Notes under the pieces: model-generated
The model's input: only the letters and a program-made list of their open reading frames with translations
Told to the model about the DNA's origin: nothing
Database searches by the model: none
Program-made: the position numbers and the translations under genes
Assembly: GCA_028284775.1 (NCBI GenBank)
Contig: JANQRB010000006.1
Span: 20,533 to 84,532 of the forward strand
DNA from: Candidatus Kapaibacterium sp.
GTDB taxonomy: Bacteria; Bacteroidota; Ignavibacteria; Kapaibacteriales; UBA7675
Length of the DNA stretch: 64,000 nt
Reading direction: 5' to 3'
In this document: piece by piece, positions 8,217 to 16,516 of the stretch
Position numbering within the stretch: the first letter of the stretch is position 1
How the letters are laid out: each line of letters starts with the position of its first letter

Positions 8217-8471
8217 TCATTTTTTGTGGCACACGCCGCCGTCCGCCAGGATCAGCAAGTCGCCGTTGCAGGTGCCGCGATCAGTCAAGGTATCGCTGTC
8301 GCGGTATTCGAAATCCTGCGTTAAGTTATACACACCGAGGCGTTCTTCGTGGCTTGAATACAGGCCTATCGAGTTAGCCATTACCGGCAAAAGCTGAAAA
8401 ATCGGCAGCGAAGGCGCGGCGTTGAGGCGAAATATTTGACCGGAATACCCGCGGCAGACAAAGACTTCCAT
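8217..8471 (-). CDS. Small cysteine-containing protein of unknown function
   Basis: An 84-residue open frame ending ten bases before the sirtuin gene and on the same strand, so probably part of that transcript. I do not recognise it. It begins MEVFVCRGYSGQIF, has no signal peptide or clear membrane segment, and contains three cysteines (positions 6, about 69 and about 81, the last in GVCHKK) that could bind metal or form a disulfide. The spacing to its neighbour is the main reason to believe it is expressed. Confidence 0.5.
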   Translation of the reverse strand: MEVFVCRGYSGQIFRLNAAPSLPIFQLLPVMANSIGLYSSHEERLGVYNLTQDFEYRDSDTLTDRGTCNGDLLILADGGVCHKK

Positions 8472-8547
8472 TCTGATCCGATTCTGATTGTTCGTGCGCT
8501 GTATCTATGTTCTATGATGCGACATTACGAAAGAATCCGCAAATCGC

Positions 8548-9594
8548 CTAGCTTTCTTCCAGCAGGCGCCCTGTCAACAAGCGCAGTGCCGATTGCAATT
8601 CCTGTCGAGAGTCCTCGACGATCGAGGTGGCTTCGGAGCGCAATTCGCGCAGCCTGCCGTTTTCGATGGCGCAGAACTGTAAGGTCAGCAAGGCGCCGCC
8701 GGGATTGCGTTCCAAGGATCCGGTAATAAAATGGGTGACGGCAAAGGCCTGTAAAGTCTCGATTTCAAGTACTGTCGGCGGATGATAGTTTTCCGCCATG
8801 TGTAAATTATTGCGGGCGTAGGCGCTGTCGCGCGAGTCGATGTCATACACCACATAGCGAGGAAACTGCATGGCCTCGTCGATAATACTTAACACGGCAT
8901 CATACGATACCACGACCTTTTCGCTGAAGAGCTTCCAACCCGGCAACAGGCTGTCGTTTCTGACAGCAATACCTCCAACGACAAGCGGCTGCGCCGGCGC
9001 AATATCATAGGGAACTTCGGCGGCGGCGAATAAATCGGGCTTGCCTTCGGCATCCGCGAAAGCTCGCTGCAGGGCGCGCAGGAGGGCCGGGTCAAAGACA
9101 GGTTTATCGTTATCGACCTGACGATAACGAATCAGCGCCCAGCCGACGCCCTCGCTGCTCTCAGCGTAGTCCTCGCCGCTCTTGATCGTCAGGCCGACGC
9201 GCAGAACATTCTCGATGCGGCCGATCTGCAGGAACAGCAGGCCATCCACCGCCAGACGCTCGGCGATAAGCCTGGCCGTCGCCGGCTCCTCGTCTTCTTC
9301 CAGCAGCGCTACCAGCGAGTCCCGTCTTGCGAGTGTCACCAGCTCGTATGAATCCGCGAGTCCCGCGACCAGGTTAAGCGCCGCGTCGACTTTGGACTGA
9401 CTGGCGAAATCCGCATCCCGCTCAGCTTCAACGGCCGCGAGCATCAGACGAAGAGGGGCTGTGTTAACTCCGTCCTGTCTGCCAAGACCATCCGGCCGGC
9501 CGCTACTGTCCGTGTGAGGTTTCGAACAGCCGGCAGTGCCAAGACAAACGAAGAGCCACAGCAGGGCGGCATTGATGAAAGTTTTCCGGTTCAC
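8548..9594 (-). CDS. Putative lipoprotein of unknown function
   Basis: A 348-residue protein starting at a GTG five bases after the polX stop. This start gives a typical lipoprotein signal (NRKTFINAALLWLFVCLGTAGC with lipid-anchored cysteine), whereas the longer frame would bury it. The mature part is acidic and helix-rich and contains stretches such as ALVVGGIAVRND-like strand segments. I recognise no domain; the layout (secreted, about 330 residues, mixed helix and strand) recalls envelope-assembly lipoproteins, but that is only impression. Tightly coupled to polX. Confidence 0.65.
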   Translation of the reverse strand: MNRKTFINAALLWLFVCLGTAGCSKPHTDSSGRPDGLGRQDGVNTAPLRLMLAAVEAERDADFASQSKVDAALNLVAGLADSYELVTLARRDSLVALLEEDEEPATARLIAERLAVDGLLFLQIGRIENVLRVGLTIKSGEDYAESSEGVGWALIRYRQVDNDKPVFDPALLRALQRAFADAEGKPDLFAAAEVPYDIAPAQPLVVGGIAVRNDSLLPGWKLFSEKVVVSYDAVLSIIDEAMQFPRYVVYDIDSRDSAYARNNLHMAENYHPPTVLEIETLQAFAVTHFITGSLERNPGGALLTLQFCAIENGRLRELRSEATSIVEDSRQELQSALRLLTGRLLEES

Positions 9595-9598
9595 TGTC

Positions 9599-11299
9599 TC
9601 AGCCACCGACGAATTGCAAAAAGCGATCCAGCTCATAAGTGTTAATCACGTCGTCTTTACTTAACATTCCCTTGCGAGCGATCATGAGGCCATAATCCAC
9701 AAAGCGCAGATTCTCTTTGCGGTGCGCATCCGGGTTAACGGCAAACTTGATGCCCAGCTCGCGTCCGCGCTGCACAAAAGGCCATGCGAGGTCGAGGCGG
9801 TAGGGGTTTGCGTTAATCTCAATCACTTTTGCGTGGTCGGCGGCCGCTTCCAGAATCTTGTCAATGGCCAGGGGGTAGGCTTTGCGAGCCAACAGCAGTC
9901 GGCCGGTGGGATGTCCCAAAATGGTGGTGTAAGGATTTTGTATGGCTTTCAGGATGCGGTTCGTCATTGCTTCTTCCGTCATCGAAAACACCGAATGAAC
10001 CGAGGCGACGACGATGTCGAAGCTCGCCAGTATTTCATCCGGATAGTCCAGATCGCCGTTGGGCAAAATATCGGACTCGATGCCTTTCAAAATGCGAATG
10101 CCGAGATCTTCGCTGTTAAGCGCATCGATTTCTGCGTGTTGCTGCTCCAGGCGTTCGATTTGCAGGCCGTTGGCATAAAATGCAGAGCGGCTGTGATCGC
10201 AGAAGGCGATATAGCTATAGCCCATCGCTTTGGTCGCCAGAGCCATATCGCGCAGGCTGTCGCGTCCGTCGCTCCAGGTACTGTGAATATGCAGCATGCC
10301 GCGCATATCCTGCGGCCCAACGAGGTCGGGTAGTGCAGCGCCGGCCGCTGTGCGTAATATGGCCGGGCTCTCACGCAGTTCCACCGGCACGAGAGGCAGA
10401 TCTGCCAGACCATACAGTTCTTCTTCGCTGTCGACTGTTAGTGCGCGGCCCTCGCGTTCCAGTCCGTCTTCACCGGCTGCGATGTCCCGTTGCTTTAACA
10501 AATCGACGAAGGCCGCCTGGTACTCGTCGGCAGCACTTGACTGATGGAGTCGCCAGGCAAAATCGGCCGGGCGGCACAACTCGACCCTTAGCGGAATGCC
10601 GTATCCCGTTGTGCCGGTCAAATAGCCGTCCTCGTCCTGCGGCGATTCGGACAGGAGTTCCGCGAGAGCGGTCCGCAATTCTTCGCGATCCGAACACACT
10701 ACAAGCAGATCAATGCTTTTAATGGTTTCGGCAACCCGTCGCAGCAGACCTGAGATGGCGGCACGCTTAACACAGGGCAGGGTTGTGATCCGGTCGAGGA
10801 TTTCCTGCGCATCTTCCACGGCCCGGTCCAGGTGAAATGCTTCTTTACCGGCATTCCATTCGTCGATTGCGTCCAGAATTTTCGCCTGTGTCTTAGCGCC
10901 GAAGCCTTTCAGATCAACAAGGCGGTTTTCGCGGCAGGCGTACTCCAGCTCGCCGACGCTCTTGACGTCGAGCTCCTTGTATACGGTCAGCACTTTCTTG
11001 GCGCCGACGCCTTTCAGGGTCGTCATCTCAAGCAGGCCGGGGTCGACATTCTCTTTCGCTTCTTCATAGCCGGCAATACGGCCGCTGGCGATATATTCTT
11101 TGATCAGTTCCTGAATGCCCTTTCCGATGCCGGGCAATTCCGCCAACGTACCGTCGCGAACAGCCGCGGGCAGGTCGGCGCGGCTGCGCTCCAGCGTACG
11201 GGCCGCATTGACGTAGGCGCGGATCTTGAAAGCATTTTGTTCCAGTAATTCCATCAGAACGGCGTATTCCTTCAGGATTCGCGCCAGCTCTTCATTCAT
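9599..11299 (-). CDS. PolX-type protein with degenerate polymerase site and intact PHP domain
   Basis: A 566-residue protein with the order of bacterial PolX: helix-hairpin-helix region (about 1-150, AELPGIGKGIQELIKEY), family X palm (about 165-320) and PHP domain (about 335-566). The PHP motifs are intact: HIHSTWSDG, FCDHS, GIESDIL, ASVHS, GHPTGRLL and NPDAH, supporting metal-dependent nuclease activity. The palm is not: the usual G-S motif reads SGLLRR, the D-x-D pair reads SID near residue 196, the third aspartate site reads LRVEL, and the TGSK-type nucleotide loop is lost. I therefore expect a repair nuclease without polymerase activity. Start MNEELARILKEY excludes a non-family N-terminal tail. 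Confidence 0.85.
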   Translation of the reverse strand: MNEELARILKEYAVLMELLEQNAFKIRAYVNAARTLERSRADLPAAVRDGTLAELPGIGKGIQELIKEYIASGRIAGYEEAKENVDPGLLEMTTLKGVGAKKVLTVYKELDVKSVGELEYACRENRLVDLKGFGAKTQAKILDAIDEWNAGKEAFHLDRAVEDAQEILDRITTLPCVKRAAISGLLRRVAETIKSIDLLVVCSDREELRTALAELLSESPQDEDGYLTGTTGYGIPLRVELCRPADFAWRLHQSSAADEYQAAFVDLLKQRDIAAGEDGLEREGRALTVDSEEELYGLADLPLVPVELRESPAILRTAAGAALPDLVGPQDMRGMLHIHSTWSDGRDSLRDMALATKAMGYSYIAFCDHSRSAFYANGLQIERLEQQHAEIDALNSEDLGIRILKGIESDILPNGDLDYPDEILASFDIVVASVHSVFSMTEEAMTNRILKAIQNPYTTILGHPTGRLLLARKAYPLAIDKILEAAADHAKVIEINANPYRLDLAWPFVQRGRELGIKFAVNPDAHRKENLRFVDYGLMIARKGMLSKDDVINTYELDRFLQFVGG

Positions 11300-11545
11300 A
11301 CGGTCAGTCCCCGGTGAATTAAGGTTTTGTCTGCCGCAAATTATTACTTTCGGCAGAGACGCCAAAAAAGAGCGGCAGAATGAAGAAGAGGCAGGCCAGT
11401 CGGGATTATGAGATAAACGGCGCTCTGCCCTGCGGCAGCGCCGCCCCGGTCGGCGCCGGCATCAGTCCACGCTCGGATGAGGCCGTTGTGATCGATGCCG
11501 GGAAACATTTGCCAGGCTTGGCCGTAGCGCGTAACTTCACAATCC

Positions 11546-12688
11546 ATGAAACACAATGTCAATCTGTCGATCCTTGCCGACTGTATGCCCTATTTCGGAC
11601 TAATGGTACTGATGCTGCTGGGAGGGAATCTCCTGATTTCCGCTTGTGCGCCGGATCATACGGAAGCTCATGAAGCTAAAGGCGGCGCTCTGCATGCCGA
11701 CGAGCAATCTTTGATGCCGCTTTCGGGCGTCACGATTGCCGACGACTTTCCCGACTATACCTCAGCCGAGTGCATGCGTCTCTGCGATTCCCTTTACGCC
11801 GATGGCGTCCGCTGGGTTGCCGTCACGCCCTGTGGCGTTATGCGCAGCGTCCATTCCACCGAGGTCATCTGGACCAACTGGAGCCGCCGCGATTACCGCA
11901 AAGCCATTAGGATGATTCGCGCTCGCGGCCTTAAAGTACTGCTGAAGCCTTATATCTGGAGCAATGAGTTTTACACCAAGCAATACTGGACGGGCGATGT
12001 TGAACTCCCGAGCGCCGAAGCACGGGCGCGATGGTTCCGTTCGTACACGGATTTTATGCTGGATAATGCCCGCTTTGCGCAGGAGGGCGGCGCGGAAGCG
12101 CTCTGTATCGGACTCGAACTGCCCAAGATGAGCCCCTTCGAAACGGAATGGCGGGCGCTGATTGCCGAGCTGCGCCCGGTCTACAAGGGATTGCTCACCT
12201 ATGCCTCGCATGGACACGAAGAAGCCGCCAATATCAGGTTCTGGGACGATCTTGATTTTATCGGCGTCAATGTCTATCCCTCGCTCTCGGAGTCGCACAA
12301 ACCCAGTGATGAAGAGCTGCGTGCCGGCTGGGAACCGTTTCTCCGTCAGTATGCCGAGCTCTATGAACGCAACGGAAAGAAAATTGTCTTCACCGAAACG
12401 GGATTTCGTTCGGTGGTGGCCGCAACTTACAAGCCCTGGGAATGGCCGGAACATACCGAGCGACCCGCCAATCTCGAGCAACAGGAGCAGGCCTATCGTA
12501 TTCTCGCCGAACAAACCTATCAGCAACCCTGGTTCGCCGGGCTTTTCTGGTGGAAAGTTTATACCAACATGAATGCCGGCGGCGCGGGCAACAGCGACTT
12601 TACGCCGCAGAACAAACCGGCCTATCGCCAGATGGTCGACGATTTTCAAGTTCTCAACGAGCGTTTCGGCAGCGGCAGGCTCGACTAG
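11546..12688 (+). CDS. Glycoside hydrolase-like lipoprotein (GH113-type TIM barrel)
   Basis: A 380-residue secreted protein with a lipoprotein signal ending in LLISAC (lipid cysteine near 34). The rest resembles the GH113 family of (beta/alpha)8 hydrolases, several of which are beta-mannanases: VTPCGVMRSV, KVLLKPYIW, a probable acid/base glutamate in CIGLELPKM (near 190) and a probable nucleophile in VFTETGF (near 283), ending with FAGLFWWKVY. It would act on the cell surface on polysaccharide. Substrate is unknown. It reads divergently from polX and is followed 80 bases later by nadC. Confidence 0.78.
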   Translation: MKHNVNLSILADCMPYFGLMVLMLLGGNLLISACAPDHTEAHEAKGGALHADEQSLMPLSGVTIADDFPDYTSAECMRLCDSLYADGVRWVAVTPCGVMRSVHSTEVIWTNWSRRDYRKAIRMIRARGLKVLLKPYIWSNEFYTKQYWTGDVELPSAEARARWFRSYTDFMLDNARFAQEGGAEALCIGLELPKMSPFETEWRALIAELRPVYKGLLTYASHGHEEAANIRFWDDLDFIGVNVYPSLSESHKPSDEELRAGWEPFLRQYAELYERNGKKIVFTETGFRSVVAATYKPWEWPEHTERPANLEQQEQAYRILAEQTYQQPWFAGLFWWKVYTNMNAGGAGNSDFTPQNKPAYRQMVDDFQVLNERFGSGRLD

Positions 12689-12768
12689 AACCGGCCGAGG
12701 TTTGTTCCTTCCGCCATGTCAGCGTAGTTTTGTCCGAACTGTACCGGTCTGAATAAAGCGAGGCTGCC

Positions 12769-13614
12769 ATGATCAATTCTCTGCACGATCAAAGTGTTGC
12801 TCGTCTGGTGGAAATCGCCTTGCGTGAGGACGTGCAATCGGGCGATATCACCTCGGAAGCGACCATAGCGCCCGACGCCCGGTCCCAGGCGCGGCTCATT
12901 GTCAAACAGGACGGTGTTATTTGCGGACTCCCGATTGCGCGGCTGGTGTTTCGTTCGCTCAACCCGGGCATCGAGTGGAATGAACGGGTCGGCGAAGGCG
13001 AACATGTCACCGTCGGGACGGTCGCAGCCGAAGTGGAGGGGCCATCGATCGATCTGCTGACCGGCGAGCGCAGCGCACTGAATTTTCTGCAGCGGATGAG
13101 CGGCGTCGCGACGCTGACGCGTCGATATGTCGACGCAGTGGCCGGAAGCGGAGCAAAGGTATTGGATACCCGCAAGACCATCCCCGGCTGGCGATTGCTG
13201 GATAAGTATGCCGTACGCACGGGCGGCGGGCATAACCACCGGCTCGGATTGTCGGATATGGTGCTGATCAAGGACAATCATATCGTCGCGGCCGGCGGCA
13301 TCAGTCAGGCTGTCGAGCGCTGCCTCGCCTCCCTTCGCGGACGACCGATTCCCATCGAGGTGGAAACGCAGAATCTGGACGATGTACGCGAGGCACTGGC
13401 CTGTCATGGCGTTCAGCGCATTATGTTCGACAACTTCACACCTGAGCTCATGCGCCGGGCTGTCGCCGCGGTCAATCACCAGTGCGAGACCGAAGCCTCC
13501 GGCAATATCACGCTGGAGACAATTGCCGCCTATGCGGCAACGGGAGTTGATTTCATCTCCACCGGGGCTATCACGCACTCGGCGCCGGCCCTGGATATTT
13601 CAATGAAGTTTTGA
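12769..13614 (+). CDS. nadC: Nicotinate-nucleotide pyrophosphorylase (quinolinate phosphoribosyltransferase)
   Basis: A 281-residue enzyme that converts quinolinate and PRPP to nicotinate mononucleotide in NAD synthesis. The sequence has the family hallmarks: REDVQSGDITSEATI, the SGVATLTRRYVDAV helix, the DTRKTIPGWRLLDKYAVRTG catalytic stretch with GGGHNHR immediately after, and IKDNHI. No nadA or nadB is nearby. It is followed ten bases later by a small membrane-protein gene in the same direction. Confidence 0.95.
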   Translation: MINSLHDQSVARLVEIALREDVQSGDITSEATIAPDARSQARLIVKQDGVICGLPIARLVFRSLNPGIEWNERVGEGEHVTVGTVAAEVEGPSIDLLTGERSALNFLQRMSGVATLTRRYVDAVAGSGAKVLDTRKTIPGWRLLDKYAVRTGGGHNHRLGLSDMVLIKDNHIVAAGGISQAVERCLASLRGRPIPIEVETQNLDDVREALACHGVQRIMFDNFTPELMRRAVAAVNHQCETEASGNITLETIAAYAATGVDFISTGAITHSAPALDISMKF

Positions 13615-13624
13615 CTGAGGAAGA

Positions 13625-14218
13625 ATGTCGAACTCTTCGCTGCAGCTCAGCGGTATCCACAAAAGCTTTCTGCTGATTGCCGTTCTCGGCGCCATTATCT
13701 GGCTCGGCGGGTCCGTGCTGCGCGCCGCCATTGCTTTTGACCTGATGATTCCCGGAACGCTGGACTTCAGTCCCGGTGTCGATGCCGCCGCCATCCGCCA
13801 ATCGATCCGACTGTTCGCCATGACGGGCTTTTACACAATGAGCGGCTACATTGCGGCCTTTTTAGGTTTTAGCGTCGTCTTTGCCGCGCTGCGCCGGCAC
13901 TGGAAGAGGCGGGGCTGGCTCGTGGCTGCAGCATTCCTCTTTTACCTCTATGCACCGGTGGAAGTGTGGCAGATGTATTTTGACGGAAAACTACTTCAGC
14001 TCACCACAGATGCCGCCCTCAGCTTTTCGCTGAGCGACGCGCAAGATCTTTTGCTCAGGCGGCTTACGCTTCAGGAGAATCTGCAGGGGCTTTCGCTTCT
14101 TGCCATCCTGGCCTATTTTACTTCGGTCCTTTTCCTTGTCTTCCGACCCTTGGAGAAAGGCCACAAGGGCGATCCTGCGAAGATTGCGCAGAACGTCAGC
14201 AGGGAATCGGACGATTAA
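13625..14218 (+). CDS. Four-helix membrane protein of unknown function
   Basis: A 197-residue inner-membrane protein with four predicted membrane segments, at about 15-40, 62-88, 98-116 and 155-175, and a charged C-terminal tail. Between the third and fourth lies an amphipathic region (LSDAQDLLLRRLTLQENLQG). I do not recognise a family. It starts ten bases after nadC stops, so it is co-transcribed, though nothing ties it functionally to NAD synthesis. Confidence 0.7.
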   Translation: MSNSSLQLSGIHKSFLLIAVLGAIIWLGGSVLRAAIAFDLMIPGTLDFSPGVDAAAIRQSIRLFAMTGFYTMSGYIAAFLGFSVVFAALRRHWKRRGWLVAAAFLFYLYAPVEVWQMYFDGKLLQLTTDAALSFSLSDAQDLLLRRLTLQENLQGLSLLAILAYFTSVLFLVFRPLEKGHKGDPAKIAQNVSRESDD

Positions 14219-14338
14219 TTGTACGATCCGGAATGGCTGATCCGCTAGCCTGGGTTGAAGGGCCTGGCAGAGAGCATTTGTGCTAATAGCCAAGTGCCGG
14301 GGCAGCCGCAGGCTTTCAGTGCAGAGCGATGCCGCGAT

Positions 14339-15727
14339 CTAACGCAGCAGCAGCATCGATGCCGTATAAATTTCGGCGTCAAGCTCGATGCGCCAGAAGT
14401 ACACACCGCTCGCCAAGGAAGCCGTTTGAAGATCCTGACGATATTCACCCGCGAACTGCCGTCCCTGATCGAAGCTCGCAATCGACAGACCGGCTTCCGT
14501 ACACAGACTAATGCGTACATTCGCCGGACGAGTCAGCCGGTAGTGCAGCGTTGCCTTGTCACGCGCGGGATTCGGCAGACTGTAAAAAGGCGGAGCTGCG
14601 TCGGCAGAAGCATTGCGCGAAACCAGGCCAGTCGTTGCGGGCAGCTCGAGAAAGTCCGCGATGCCGCGCAGAATCGCTTCGGCCGTGCGACGGTATTCGC
14701 CGGCATCGTCACAGTTCATGTCTTCGTATGTCAGCGCCATGACATCGGAACCGAAATTAAACCAGAACCAGCTTTCGGGAAAATGGGTCGGTGTGTTGTT
14801 CACCCAGGTTACGCTGAAGTCCCAGGCTTCGATGCCATCGGGAAAGTTTCTGCGGACGCCGCTGATAAAGCGCTGTTGGCGATCGGCGAATTCCGCTGAA
14901 GTACCGCTGGGGTCATGAAAGACAAAATAGCGCCGGCAGCGAAAGGCGGAGTGCATATTGAGCGCCAGTCGAATCGGATTCGCCGAGGCCATCAATTCTT
15001 CAAAATGTTGTTTAAGAGCCGCTGCCTCGGGCTGCATCGGATTTTTGTCCCACTCGCGCTCCAGGTCGATATCGTTGGCATTGTGGCGCGGGAGATCCAG
15101 CTCGACGCCATCGGGATTGAGCATCGGTACGATGTGTACGACTGCGCTGCGGCGGATCATGCGCGCCAGGTCGCTGTCTTCGAGCAGGATCTGAATCATC
15201 TGTTCCGTCACACGCCATGCCTGAAACTCCCCCGGATGGGTCCGCGCATGGATAGTGATCGTCTGCCGCTGCTCGATACCCGGTCTTCCTGACGTCAGGC
15301 GCAAGAGCCAGATCGCCCGATTCTGAACGCTCCGGCCGATCGAGTCCACCGTCGCGTAGGGCGAGTTTTTCCAGCCATCGAGATCGTGCAGCAAGTCGGC
15401 ATAATTATAGCCCCAACCGGCCCCGAGAATTTCCAGCTGCTGCAGGGCGTAATCGTTGAATGCCGCACTGCAGCAGGCATCGACCGCCCCATGACCCTTT
15501 GTGCCGGCGGGCAGCAAACAGTCGGGAAGCTCAGCCGGGACAATCATATTTCCCGAGGCCGCAACTGCCGCTTGCCAGGCGCTATTATTGGCGTGCCCCG
15601 ATCGCTCGTGTCCGAAGGGCGCACAGCTGCAGTCCGCAGTGACAGTTACGTAGGAAAACAGGAACAGTAGGGCTGCGAGCAGATTTGCGCTGGCTAATCG
15701 AAGCGGGGGGCGGTGGCGGTAGATCAT
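14339..15727 (-). CDS. Secreted M14 zinc carboxypeptidase with C-terminal sorting-like domain
   Basis: A 462-residue exported protein. The start at 15727 gives a signal peptide (LASANLLAALLFLFSYVTVTA). The M14 core shows zinc ligands THPGE (near 164-167) and LNMHS (near 259), a substrate-binding NPDGVELDLPR-N segment and the catalytic glutamate in ALTYEDM (near 335). The last 75 residues (NPARDKATLHYRL ... SLASGVYFWRIEL ... MLLLR) resemble the FlgD-like Ig/type A sorting domains recognised by type IX secretion in FCB bacteria. An extended N-terminal region contains several cysteines likely in disulfides. It probably trims peptides at the surface or outside the cell. Confidence 0.85.
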   Translation of the reverse strand: MIYRHRPPLRLASANLLAALLFLFSYVTVTADCSCAPFGHERSGHANNSAWQAAVAASGNMIVPAELPDCLLPAGTKGHGAVDACCSAAFNDYALQQLEILGAGWGYNYADLLHDLDGWKNSPYATVDSIGRSVQNRAIWLLRLTSGRPGIEQRQTITIHARTHPGEFQAWRVTEQMIQILLEDSDLARMIRRSAVVHIVPMLNPDGVELDLPRHNANDIDLEREWDKNPMQPEAAALKQHFEELMASANPIRLALNMHSAFRCRRYFVFHDPSGTSAEFADRQQRFISGVRRNFPDGIEAWDFSVTWVNNTPTHFPESWFWFNFGSDVMALTYEDMNCDDAGEYRRTAEAILRGIADFLELPATTGLVSRNASADAAPPFYSLPNPARDKATLHYRLTRPANVRISLCTEAGLSIASFDQGRQFAGEYRQDLQTASLASGVYFWRIELDAEIYTASMLLLR

Positions 15728-15760
15728 AATCCTTCCAGGAACAGTAAAGAGAATTGCTGC

Positions 15761-15797
15761 AAAAAAGCCGCCACACACAAGGGTATGCAACGGCTTT
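15761..15797 (-). terminator. Terminator after the 15.8-16.4 kb lipoprotein gene
   Basis: On the minus strand AAAGCCG (15797-15791) and CGGCTTT (15770-15764) form a seven-base-pair stem with a 20-base loop, running straight into TTTTTT. It sits 39 bases past the stop codon and upstream of the carboxypeptidase start. Confidence 0.6.
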
Positions 15798-15835
15798 GTT
15801 CAGGGCTGGGACCGCTGATTTACTGGCTGTTTAGC

Positions 15836-16384
15836 CTATAATTTTTCAATCAAATCGGCAACAATCACGTGAACGCCGGCTTTGGTCTTGCGTTTGCCGA
15901 CAACACCAACTTTGTTATTCGCCAGGTTGGCGAGGCGCTCGTTGGCCATATTACCGTCGGCCTTTACAACAAGGAAGACCATCTGACGCGAGCCCGAGCC
16001 GACCAGCAGTCCCAGCGGACGACCGCGTTTGACCGCCGCCAGCGCCTGTTCTTTGTTGACTTTGCCGCTGCCGCCGGTAGCCAGCTCGATCATATCGACA
16101 ACTGTTCCTTCGATGGGCTTACCTGAGCCGTCCGGCGGCAGGTCGGGCATGGCCGGCGCAACCGGTTTGGGCGGCGCCATGGCAATCGGCTCACTTGCTT
16201 CCGGTTCTTCCGCGGCGGCCGACAGATTCGCTTCATTGGAAGCTTCGGCAGTCTGTGCTTTTTCCTGCTGCGTCACCGCCGGGGTTTCGGACTTTTTGTC
16301 ATCCGAAGTTTTGGCGTCCGGCGTACAAACGATCAGGAGCGCCAGCATGCTTGTCAAACCCAAAATCAGTGAAATTCGCTTCAT
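15836..16384 (-). CDS. Exported protein with low-complexity linker, unknown function
   Basis: A 182-residue protein. Starting at MKRISLILGL gives an export signal ending ALLIVC, possibly lipid-modified although V-C is a poor lipobox. Residues about 25-90 are low-complexity and rich in Glu, Ala, Ser and Pro, a typical envelope-spanning tether. The C-terminal domain (about 95-182) is compact, with GTVVDMIELATGGSGKVNKEQALAAVKRGRPLG-type strand/helix content and a repeated glycine-lysine pattern (VGVVGKRKTKAGVHV). I recognise no named family. A terminator follows. Confidence 0.65.
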   Translation of the reverse strand: MKRISLILGLTSMLALLIVCTPDAKTSDDKKSETPAVTQQEKAQTAEASNEANLSAAAEEPEASEPIAMAPPKPVAPAMPDLPPDGSGKPIEGTVVDMIELATGGSGKVNKEQALAAVKRGRPLGLLVGSGSRQMVFLVVKADGNMANERLANLANNKVGVVGKRKTKAGVHVIVADLIEKL

Positions 16385-16420
16385 TCTTAAGTATCTCCAG
16401 ATGAAACAAGGGGTCTGTTG

Positions 16421-16457
16421 GAAAAAGGTCGACGCCGGAGGTATAGCCTCCGGCGTC
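16421..16457 (-). terminator. Terminator after the fibronectin-like lipoprotein gene
   Basis: A perfect 11-base-pair stem (16431-16441 with 16447-16457) around a five-base loop. Read on the minus strand it is followed after four bases by TTTTT. It lies 59 bases after the stop of the upstream lipoprotein gene and just before the next start codon. Confidence 0.75.
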
Positions 16458-16516
16458 AAAAAACGCTGAAATCTCATCGTTCCGCAGGAGAGCGACGTCG
16501 ATGAGCAAACCGTTGA

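Noticed and set aside
12685..13578. Antisense open frame of 297 codons over nadC
   Set aside because: nadC motifs are clear on the plus strand.
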